Assembly (NCBI GenBank): GCA_002351535.1
Contig: DEGR01000004.1
Location: 1-21,895 of the forward strand
Source: Lachnospira sp. UBA2821
Lineage (GTDB): Bacteria > Bacillota > Clostridia > Lachnospirales > Lachnospiraceae
Length of the DNA stretch: 21,895 bases
Direction of reading: 5' to 3'
Part shown: positions 16,415 through 21,895 of the stretch, piece by piece
How the letters are laid out: every line of letters begins with the position of its first letter
Numbering within the stretch: the stretch's first letter is position 1
Made by a program: the position numbers and the translations under genes
The notes under the pieces: model-generated
The model's input: the letters and a program-made list of their open reading frames with translations, nothing else
Told to the model about the DNA's origin: nothing
The model's database searches: none

Positions 16415-17458
16415 TTATTGAACTGAGTCAGCCTTGATATGCTGGCTGAGTCCCTGTGTATTTTCATCTATAGCATAAAATCTGAATCCCTGTGCCTGTA
16501 ACTGCTGTACGATAGACGGAATAGCCTGGACCGTTGCATCCTTGTTGTTAGCATCATGCATTAATATATAAGCGCTGTTGCACCCTGATGCCTCTGATAC
16601 TACAATATTGACTATCTCTGCTGCCGATAATGTCTTTCCTGTTGCATCTTCACTCGAAACATTCCAGTCCACATACTTGTAGTTGTTGGCTTTAAGCCAT
16701 TTTATACATTCCGTAATCGGAACAGTTGATACTGTATTAGAACTTCCACCGGGGAATCTGAATATTCTGACATCCTTGCCTGTTGCATTCTGCACAAGGT
16801 CGTGTATCTGTGTTACTTCCGCTGCGAATGTGTCTATAGATGCATATAATGCTCCATAATCATGCGAATATGAATGTAATGCCAAAGCATTTCCCCTGTC
16901 TGCTATCTCTTTATATAATTTTAAAGATTCATCATCCGTTCTTCCAATTACAAAAAATGTAGCTTTAACACCACATGCATCAAGTGTATCGAGTATCGGT
17001 ATCGTATTACCGCTTGGTCCGTCATCAAAGGTAAGGTATGCCCTTTTTCCTGTATAATCATCTACGGTAGTCTCTTCCTGAGCCGTAGTAGTTTCCTGAA
17101 CTGTAGTCTGTAATGTTTCTTTTTTATCAGATTCGTCAGTCTGAGCTTCATTCGAAACTTCAGACTGCTTATCTGCATCTTTGGCAAGAACAAGATATTT
17201 ATTTCCATTCTTATCAATCTGTGTTACTATCTTTCCCTGCTCCTTCATAGTGAGAAGTTTATCAAATTCCCTTTCGAGCATATGCAGACGTACCATAAGA
17301 ACAAGGCACATTATAATTGGTATAATTATAAGTATTGCACAAGTCCATACTATACCATTTTTCATTCTGTTAACTCTTCTTCTGCGGTGATGTTCATGAC
17401 CGCCATCATATGTCTTCTCACGTTGACGCATTGTGTTACTGTCATATTTTCTGTTCAT
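16415..17458 (-). CDS. Membrane-anchored polysaccharide deacetylase (NodB homology domain)
   Basis: A 347-residue protein with a basic cytosolic head (HEHHRRRR), one transmembrane helix (35-58), a short coiled segment, a Thr/Glu-rich linker (about 95-135) and an extracytoplasmic NodB domain. Catalytic motifs are complete: TFDDGPSG (D145, D146), H195-S-Y-S-H199, R234-F-P-G-G, and L-M-H301-D302. It would remove N-acetyl groups from peptidoglycan or another surface polysaccharide using a metal. The ORF is open to a TTG at 17473, but ATG 17458 has GGAGG eight nt upstream. First gene of the long operon, followed by the bactofilin; an extended -10 promoter lies just upstream. Confidence 0.92.
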   Translation of the reverse strand: MNRKYDSNTMRQREKTYDGGHEHHRRRRVNRMKNGIVWTCAILIIIPIIMCLVLMVRLHMLEREFDKLLTMKEQGKIVTQIDKNGNKYLVLAKDADKQSEVSNEAQTDESDKKETLQTTVQETTTAQEETTVDDYTGKRAYLTFDDGPSGNTIPILDTLDACGVKATFFVIGRTDDESLKLYKEIADRGNALALHSYSHDYGALYASIDTFAAEVTQIHDLVQNATGKDVRIFRFPGGSSNTVSTVPITECIKWLKANNYKYVDWNVSSEDATGKTLSAAEIVNIVVSEASGCNSAYILMHDANNKDATVQAIPSIVQQLQAQGFRFYAIDENTQGLSQHIKADSVQ

Positions 17459-17511
17459 CTTCATTACCTCCAATTTGGTGGTCTTATTATTCCCCTGAAC
17501 ACACAGAATTT

Positions 17512-17520
17512 ATTTTACCA
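17512..17520 (-). promoter_or_regulatory. Predicted extended -10 promoter of the deacetylase-to-polC operon
   Basis: Minus strand TGG followed by TAAAAT (TAAAAT at 17512-17517), an extended -10 with no good -35 at the right distance. It would give a leader of about 47 nt before the deacetylase ATG. The paired TGACGTCA boxes lie just upstream. Confidence 0.45.
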
Positions 17521-17545
17521 CACAAAACATAAAATGAAAAGTCAA

Positions 17546-17595
17546 AAAATATGACGTCACAATCGCATTTTAAGTGCAATTTGACGTCATATTTT
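17546..17595. promoter_or_regulatory. Paired TGACGTCA palindromes within a 14-bp inverted repeat
   Basis: Two copies of the 8-bp palindrome TGACGTCA start at 17552 and 17582, exactly 30 bp apart. They lie in larger inverted arms (17546-17559 and 17582-17595, 14 bp each, perfect) separated by 22 bp. The spacing is about three helical turns, as for a dimeric or cooperative operator. The element lies directly upstream of the deacetylase operon promoter. In the minus orientation the stem is followed by a T-rich stretch, so a terminator-like hairpin is the alternative, although no minus-strand gene lies nearby upstream. Confidence 0.6.
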
Positions 17596-17711
17596 CAGTG
17601 TCATTAACTTTAACATTTTGTGCCATTAAAGTCATTTTTCGATATTCTGTTTTTATTGTATTGTGCTTTATGTTCCGGGAATATCACAAATGCTGTATTG
17701 GTCAGTACATA

Positions 17712-17720
17712 TGCTATAAT
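17712..17720 (+). promoter_or_regulatory. Possible extended -10 promoter for the CotF-like gene
   Basis: TGCTATAAT, a perfect extended -10, with no clear -35. It would produce a leader of nearly 200 nt before the ATG at 17921, which includes the anti-Shine-Dalgarno segment. Confidence 0.4.
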
Positions 17721-17834
17721 AAATCATTATTATTACATTCGTGAAATACCCGTATCTCTACCCTCCTTTCGCTTTCTTCTTATCTGTACAATGCATATAA
17801 TTTCATTTTTATTTCACAAAAAATAATTAATTGT

Positions 17835-17865
17835 GTATATAAAACATACTATTCTGACATACTTT
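17835..17865 (+). promoter_or_regulatory. Possible sigma-E-like sporulation promoter
   Basis: GTATATA (17835-17841), 16 nt, then CATACTTT (17858-17865), which partly matches the mother-cell sigma-E consensus. Its position about 55 nt before a spore-coat-type gene makes it plausible, but the match is imperfect in AT-rich DNA. Confidence 0.3.
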
Positions 17866-17920
17866 ATATGACACTTAAATTCCAATAACATATTGATTAA
17901 TGAAAGGATGGTAAGCTATT

Positions 17921-18382
17921 ATGCAACTTACAGAACAGGAACGTTCTACTATTAAAGATTTACAGACTCAGGAAAAATCCTGTGCCGAAAAATACACCAG
18001 ATATAGCGATGAAGCTAATGACCCGGTATTAAAATCCCTATTCAAAGAACTTGCAGAAAAAGAGCAGAAACATTACAGCTCTCTTGAACAGGTATTACAG
18101 GGACATGTTCCCGACTGCAACTGTAATGATTCTGACGGGCGCAGCTATTCCCCTACAGCAACTTATGATTCATTAAACCAGACTCCTGAGATGAAATCAG
18201 ACTGTTTTCTTGCTACAGACTGCATATCCTCTGAGAAATTAATTTCTTCAGAATATAATTCAGATGTATTTGCGTTTCAGGACAGTGATATCAGAAAACT
18301 TCTTGCTGATATTCAGGTGGAGGAACAAAACCACGCTGAAATGTTATATAAATACAAAATGGTAAATGGGATGGCATCGTAA
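17921..18382 (+). CDS. CotF-like spore coat protein (ferritin-like fold)
   Basis: A 153-residue protein of the clostridial CotF-like/ferritin-like group usually annotated as spore coat protein. Two helical pairs are separated by a polar, cysteine-bearing linker (about 62-90). Visible motifs are E18 in the first helix, E48-x-x-H51, the family block ATDCISSEKLISSEYNSDVFAF (about 98-119), and E135-x-x-H138. The E and ExxH residues could hold a di-iron site as in rubrerythrin relatives, though this group is usually considered structural. The AAAGGA ribosome site is about 12 nt from the ATG, longer than ideal, and can pair with an upstream leader segment. It is the first of two plus-strand genes, with a hairpin before the second. 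Confidence 0.75.
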   Translation: MQLTEQERSTIKDLQTQEKSCAEKYTRYSDEANDPVLKSLFKELAEKEQKHYSSLEQVLQGHVPDCNCNDSDGRSYSPTATYDSLNQTPEMKSDCFLATDCISSEKLISSEYNSDVFAFQDSDIRKLLADIQVEEQNHAEMLYKYKMVNGMAS

Positions 18383-18396
18383 ATAGCTACTCTCTT

Positions 18397-18437
18397 TCCA
18401 CAGCGAAATGTTGCATAATATCATTTTTCGCTGTGGA
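18397..18437 (+). terminator. Hairpin after the CotF-like gene
   Basis: TCCACAGCGAAA (18397-18408) and TTTCGCTGTGGA (18426-18437) form a perfect 12-bp stem with a 17-nt loop, 14 nt past the stop. No T-run follows (TATAATATAC), so termination may be incomplete. Confidence 0.55.
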
Positions 18438-18453
18438 TATAATATACATATTA

Positions 18454-18462
18454 TGCTAAAAT
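18454..18462 (+). promoter_or_regulatory. Possible extended -10 promoter of the AAA+ gene
   Basis: TGCTAAAAT gives an extended -10 about 45 nt before the TTG start; the -35 (TGGATA, 17 nt upstream) is weak. Confidence 0.4.
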
Positions 18463-18507
18463 ATTAGAAGAAAACAGTAATAAAATGTATAGATTGGAGT
18501 TTTTATT

Positions 18508-20142
18508 TTGAAAAACAAAGAGACAAACAGTGAATATATAAGTGTCATTAATCAGGCTCTTGATATATGCAAAAAATACGAAGGCAGCAAGTTTGCTCCA
18601 CGCGAACTTCAGACATATTTCCAGAATGACCTTCTGCGTACAGGATATCTGCTTGCTACTATGGACGGGGTTCTTGACTACACAGAGCTTGACATTCTGT
18701 GTAATACTTTCGGTATTCGAAAAGATGAGAAGTTACTAAAACACTACTTTTGGGAAGATGTATGTAAAAAGAATAACTTTCTACAACAGATTCCTAAGTC
18801 TGTTATGTATGTTATATGCGAAGAACGGAAACTTCTTTCAGACTCTTTCACGATATTTTTAAAGGACTCCAGAATTTTATATAAGGCACTCAAACAGTTT
18901 GGATATGCCATAATTTCCTGCAATGCCCTTAACTTTCCATATCAGATAGTTGCTTTGGAAGATTTATCTAAAAATATTCTCAATCTTATTCTCAACGCAG
19001 AAGATATGGATACATATTTTGAAGAAATGGATATCAATACAAAAGATGTGTGCATTGATAAAATCAAAGATGATGCTGCAATCGCAATGGTACATTCTTC
19101 TAATCGTCCAGATGAACAGAATATTTTCTCCAAAACAGGCGGTGATGTGAAATATTACGACCCATATTCAGGTAACAAGGACTTTACAGATGCTTATGAC
19201 ATTAAAAAGCCAAATGTTTCAAGGTACAATGACAACGCATCCAACAAGCCTTCATTTATTAATCATTCAAAGGACTCATCATCCGCAGATACTTCCGATA
19301 AAATATATGATACGGAAAACGATGGTGATGAGTTATCTGTCAAAGAAATTCTTGATGATATTGACAGTATGATTGGTCTTGAAAGTGTTAAACATGAAAT
19401 ACATAATCTAGTTAATCTGTTACAGGTTCAAAAAATGCGCGAAAGTAAGGGACTTAAGCACCCTGTAATGTCTAACCATCTTGTTTTCACCGGCAATCCC
19501 GGAACCGGTAAGACTACAATAGCAAGAAAGATATCAAAAATATACAAATGCCTCGGGCTTCTCGAAAAAGGTCATCTTATCGAAACTGACCGTTCAGGAA
19601 TGGTAGCAGGATATATGGGGCAGACCGCTGAGAAGGTCACAGAACTAATCAACTCCGCTATGGGTGGAATACTTTTTATTGACGAGGCATATGCTCTTTC
19701 AAATAATAAAATGGAAGGCGACTTCGGTCAGGAGGCTATAGACACTCTTTTAAAAGCTATGGAAGACCATCGTGACAATCTTATCGTAATAGTTGCAGGT
19801 TATCCGGAACCAATGGAAACATTTCTGGATTCAAACCCCGGTCTGCGCTCCAGATTCAATAAATACATCAAATTCGAGGACTATTCTGTAAGCCAGCTAA
19901 ATGATATATTTCATCTGCTGTGTAAAGAACAGGATTATATACTGTCTGCCGATGCAGAAGAAACGCTTTTATTGAAAATAGGCCAGATGGTTGCGGAATC
20001 CGGTGAAAACTTTGCGAATGCAAGAGAAATCAGAAACTACTTTGAGGCAATTGTAGCAAGACAGGCTACAAGAATTATTAATACACCTTATGCTGAAAAC
20101 GATATTAATTATCTTATGACAATTCAAAAAGAAGATTTATAG
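18508..20142 (+). CDS. TerB-like/AAA+ ATPase of the CbxX/CfqX (SpoVK-like) family
   Basis: A 544-residue cytosolic protein. The N-terminal helical part (about 40-170) contains L-A-T-M-D53-G-V-L-D57-Y-T-E60-L, the acidic DGxxDxxE motif seen in TerB-like domains. A low-complexity Ser/Asp/Asn linker spans about 200-275. A CbxX-type AAA+ module follows (about 280-544): IGLESVKHEI, Walker A G329-NPGTGK-T336, pore loop VAGYMGQT, Walker B ILFID392-E393-A, sensor IVIVAGYPEPM, and arginine finger LR447-SR449-F. CbxX relatives remodel protein complexes (Rubisco activase, SpoVK, EccA of type VII secretion). The start is TTG with GGAG eight nt upstream. Its neighbour is a spore-coat-type gene, which hints at a sporulation role but does not prove it; the client is unknown. 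Confidence 0.85.
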   Translation: MKNKETNSEYISVINQALDICKKYEGSKFAPRELQTYFQNDLLRTGYLLATMDGVLDYTELDILCNTFGIRKDEKLLKHYFWEDVCKKNNFLQQIPKSVMYVICEERKLLSDSFTIFLKDSRILYKALKQFGYAIISCNALNFPYQIVALEDLSKNILNLILNAEDMDTYFEEMDINTKDVCIDKIKDDAAIAMVHSSNRPDEQNIFSKTGGDVKYYDPYSGNKDFTDAYDIKKPNVSRYNDNASNKPSFINHSKDSSSADTSDKIYDTENDGDELSVKEILDDIDSMIGLESVKHEIHNLVNLLQVQKMRESKGLKHPVMSNHLVFTGNPGTGKTTIARKISKIYKCLGLLEKGHLIETDRSGMVAGYMGQTAEKVTELINSAMGGILFIDEAYALSNNKMEGDFGQEAIDTLLKAMEDHRDNLIVIVAGYPEPMETFLDSNPGLRSRFNKYIKFEDYSVSQLNDIFHLLCKEQDYILSADAEETLLLKIGQMVAESGENFANAREIRNYFEAIVARQATRIINTPYAENDINYLMTIQKEDL

Positions 20143-20153
20143 TTCAATATTAT

Positions 20154-20182
20154 AAAAGGGGCATTTTTACATGTCCCTTTTT
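20154..20182. terminator. Bidirectional rho-independent terminator
   Basis: AAAAGGGGCAT and ATGTCCCTTTT pair over 11 bp (one G-U) around TTTTAC. T-runs flank both ends, so it can serve the AAA+ gene (plus) and the convergent Ig-like protein gene (minus). Confidence 0.88.
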
Positions 20183-20200
20183 GCTTATAATTATTTGTAA

Positions 20201-21895
20201 CTATTTGATTTTTATTGTAATCGTCGCTTTAACTTTACTGTTGTCCTTTGAAATAGCTGTTATTTTAACGTTTTTTCCTCTTCCTGCTTTCTTCGTAACT
20301 ACAACTCCTTTTGAATTAACAGTTGCATACTTTGTGTTGCTGCTCTTCCATGTAACTTTTTTATTAGCTGCATTTGATGGATTAACTGATGCTGTGATTT
20401 TTACAGACTTTCCTGCAACAACAGTAGTTTTTGAGGCTTTTAATTTAAGTTTTGAAACTTTAATTGTTGGTATCCTAATTATTACTGTTTGTGAAACGTC
20501 ACTACCATCTTTTGCTGTTGCTGTAATCCTTACAACTTTTCCTGCTCCAGCAGATTTAATATTTACAATACCTTTTGAATTAACAGTTGCATATTTTGTA
20601 TTACTACTTTTCCATGTAACTTGTTTATTGGTTGCGTTTGAAGGATATATTGTAGTAGATAATTTGAAACTGCTTCCAACTTTAATGGTATTAGGTAAAC
20701 CTGTAATATTTATAAAATCTACTTTTGGATTTGTAACTATTATATGACATGTACTGCTAATAGCAGTGTCATAATTGCTAGTTGCTGTAATTACAACTGT
20801 ACCTGTTTTTTTTGCCGTAACAAGACCATTCTCATCAACTGTAGCTATTTTTTCATCACTACTTGCCCATGTAATAGTCTTGTCTAAAGCTGTTTCAGGC
20901 TCAATTGTTGGAAGTAACTTATAAGATTTTCCGACTGATAAAGCTAATGTAGAAACATCTAAAGAAATTTTGCTAACAGGACCTGTTACATTTACAACAC
21001 AGTAGTCATATAATTCATTAGTGTTATCTTCAGTAGCATAAATGTATGCTGTACCTACGCCTGCAGCTGTAACAACACCGTTTTCATCAACCTTGGCAAT
21101 ATTCTCATCACTGCTTACCCATATAAGGTTATCTTTTGATATTTCATCTGATAAGATGTCAACATTAAGATTTACAGATTCATCTACTTTGAGCTGATTC
21201 TCATGTTCTTTGATTGTTAACTTCTTTTTAGGGTTTAAAGAAGTATCCTTGTATGAATTTATAAAATAATAAAAGTTACAAGGGTTTTCTTTAAAATGTA
21301 CACCAATTATATTTTCTAAAGTAAATTTATATGTTACGGCATACATATCATAGTTTGTGTTAGATAAGTTACAGTGTGAAAAATTACAGTAAAATGTAAC
21401 CAAACAATAATTCCAAGTGTAACTATTATTATTAATTAGTACTGTTTCAGTATGATTTTCATAGTCTAAGTTTGTACAAGAATAAGGAATATCAAGATAA
21501 TGTTGATCTGATGGTACAAATAAATTCATTGTAATGTATGAGTTTTGAGTGGTATCTTTTAAAGTAAGGTTATCATTATATTTTAAAGTTATTTTGATGC
21601 TTTTTTCATCAAGATCAAGATTATCAAAGTTGAATGGATTAGATGATATCATAACAGGGAATGATGTGTTTGGATTTATTACAAACTTATCAGATACAGA
21701 TAATATATTTCCGGTAGGATCAAGTATTCTAAATTGATATACATTATCACTATCTTCAAGATATTTGAATTTGAACAAATCTTTATCTGTATCGGATTTT
21801 ATTTCTTCTTCATTAATATTATACCATATTGGTATACTTGTCAATGACGGATATTCTAAGTATGATTGTATTTCGTAACAGTTCAGCCTTCCGGC
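20201..21895 (-). CDS. Multi-domain Big_2 (bacterial Ig-like) surface protein, 5' partial
   Basis: The C-terminal 564 codons of a longer gene. The frame is open to the window end, through the terminal repeat (AGRLNCYEIQSYLEYP); a TTG at 21844 is in frame but has no ribosome site. The first 200 or so residues are aromatic- and asparagine-rich, of unrecognised type, with no signal peptide in view. Four Big_2 domains follow (approximate window positions 21220-20975, 20970-20735, 20725-20475 and 20465-20201). Each has the pattern ITWxSSDExIATVDENGxVTAxxxGTxxITATS; the last two are Lys/Ser/Asn-rich (VTWKSSNTKYATVNSKG). The protein ends TITIKIK without an LPxTG motif. Such domains are typical of secreted or adhesive proteins in Lachnospiraceae. 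Export here would need an N-terminus outside the window. Confidence 0.85.
   Translation of the reverse strand, partial: AGRLNCYEIQSYLEYPSLTSIPIWYNINEEEIKSDTDKDLFKFKYLEDSDNVYQFRILDPTGNILSVSDKFVINPNTSFPVMISSNPFNFDNLDLDEKSIKITLKYNDNLTLKDTTQNSYITMNLFVPSDQHYLDIPYSCTNLDYENHTETVLINNNSYTWNYCLVTFYCNFSHCNLSNTNYDMYAVTYKFTLENIIGVHFKENPCNFYYFINSYKDTSLNPKKKLTIKEHENQLKVDESVNLNVDILSDEISKDNLIWVSSDENIAKVDENGVVTAAGVGTAYIYATEDNTNELYDYCVVNVTGPVSKISLDVSTLALSVGKSYKLLPTIEPETALDKTITWASSDEKIATVDENGLVTAKKTGTVVITATSNYDTAISSTCHIIVTNPKVDFINITGLPNTIKVGSSFKLSTTIYPSNATNKQVTWKSSNTKYATVNSKGIVNIKSAGAGKVVRITATAKDGSDVSQTVIIRIPTIKVSKLKLKASKTTVVAGKSVKITASVNPSNAANKKVTWKSSNTKYATVNSKGVVVTKKAGRGKNVKITAISKDNSKVKATITIKIK
20307..20593. 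repeat. Direct repeat within the Big_2 coding sequence
   Basis: Bases 20307-20329 and 20571-20593 are identical over 23 bp and lie in strongly similar flanks. The offset of 264 bp equals 88 codons, one Ig-like domain. This indicates a fairly recent domain duplication or gene conversion between the last two domains. Confidence 0.85.
21874..21895. repeat. Right-end copy of terminal inverted repeat
   Basis: These 22 bases are the exact reverse complement of bases 2-23. The last ten bases read GCC-TTCC-GGC, the same hairpin core as at the left end, cut off by the window edge. It lies in frame inside the Ig-like protein's open frame. Confidence 0.75.

Larger units (their letters stand above)
17459..17920. 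other. 462-bp divergent intergenic region
   Basis: No convincing gene is seen between the deacetylase operon and the CotF-like gene. It holds the minus-strand operon promoter (17512-17520), the TGACGTCA pair (17546-17595), a plus-strand extended -10 TGCTATAAT (17712-17720), a segment complementary to the downstream ribosome site (17759-17770), and a possible sporulation-type promoter (17835-17865). A 68-codon plus-strand open frame at 17620-17826 has no ribosome site and looks fortuitous. Confidence 0.6.

Noticed and set aside
15613..16437. Long plus-strand open frame (274 codons) rich in serine, opposite the bactofilin gene
   Set aside because: It is a shadow of the acidic low-complexity codons on the minus strand; the bactofilin frame has a strong ribosome site and a recognisable domain.
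17723..17769. Minus-strand small gene after the strong AAAGGAGGG site at 17769-17761
   Set aside because: No ATG, GTG or TTG stands at a usable distance in a frame that stays open; the next ATG is followed at once by a stop codon.
17620..17826. 68-codon hydrophobic open frame in the large intergenic region
   Set aside because: No ribosome-binding site, very AT-rich, and it overlaps predicted regulatory elements.
1..21895. The inverted repeats as ends of a transposon or integrative element
   Set aside because: The interior is core housekeeping genes with no transposase, integrase or recombinase. A repeat-caused contig break or inversion site fits better.
20201..21895. CRISPR or tandem-repeat array, suggested by repeated segments
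   Set aside because: The repeats are diverged Big_2 domain codons with an 88-codon period, not short identical repeats with unique spacers.

Overview
The window looks like a chromosomal piece of a low-GC, spore-related Clostridia bacterium, most likely a Lachnospiraceae member. This is an inference from the Gram-positive PolC replicase, the strong Shine-Dalgarno sites, the pyrH-frr-uppS-cdsA-dxr-rseP-ispG-polC gene order, a CotF-like spore coat protein and a C-terminal Ig-like (Big_2) surface domain style common in that family. No taxonomic search was possible.

Layout, left to right. Bases 29-1855 (minus) hold an EamA/DMT transporter, a small membrane protein and a GNAT acetyltransferase. 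Bases 2044-2961 (plus) encode a DHH-family phosphoesterase, followed by a strong terminator and a tRNA-Glu(CTC) with its own promoter and terminator. From 17458 down to 3323 (minus) runs one long co-directional block: polysaccharide deacetylase, bactofilin, pyrH, frr, uppS, cdsA, dxr, rseP, ispG, polC and a nuclease-like/winged-helix protein of unknown function. Bases 17921-20142 (plus) hold a CotF-like ferritin-fold protein and a TerB-like/AAA+ (CbxX/SpoVK-type) ATPase. The right edge (20201-21895, minus) is a 5'-truncated protein with four Big_2 domains.

The long block joins envelope construction (isoprenoid synthesis by Dxr and IspG, undecaprenyl carrier by UppS, CDP-diacylglycerol by CdsA, site-2 protease RseP) with nucleotide supply (PyrH), translation recycling (Frr) and replication (PolC). 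At its head, where rpsB-tsf often sits in Firmicutes, there is instead a membrane-anchored polysaccharide deacetylase and a bactofilin, a possible cytoskeleton/cell-wall pair.

Most notable for follow-up: both window ends stop inside the same short hairpin-forming sequence in opposite orientation, which suggests an interspersed palindromic repeat or inversion site; a pair of TGACGTCA boxes exactly 30 bp apart lies in front of the big operon; an 11-of-12 anti-Shine-Dalgarno match lies in the leader of the CotF-like gene; a 19-bp-arm hairpin precedes uppS; and two proteins have little-described architectures (nuclease-like plus wHTH next to polC, and TerB-like plus AAA+). I see no convincing wholly new defence or mobile system; most of the window is core genome.
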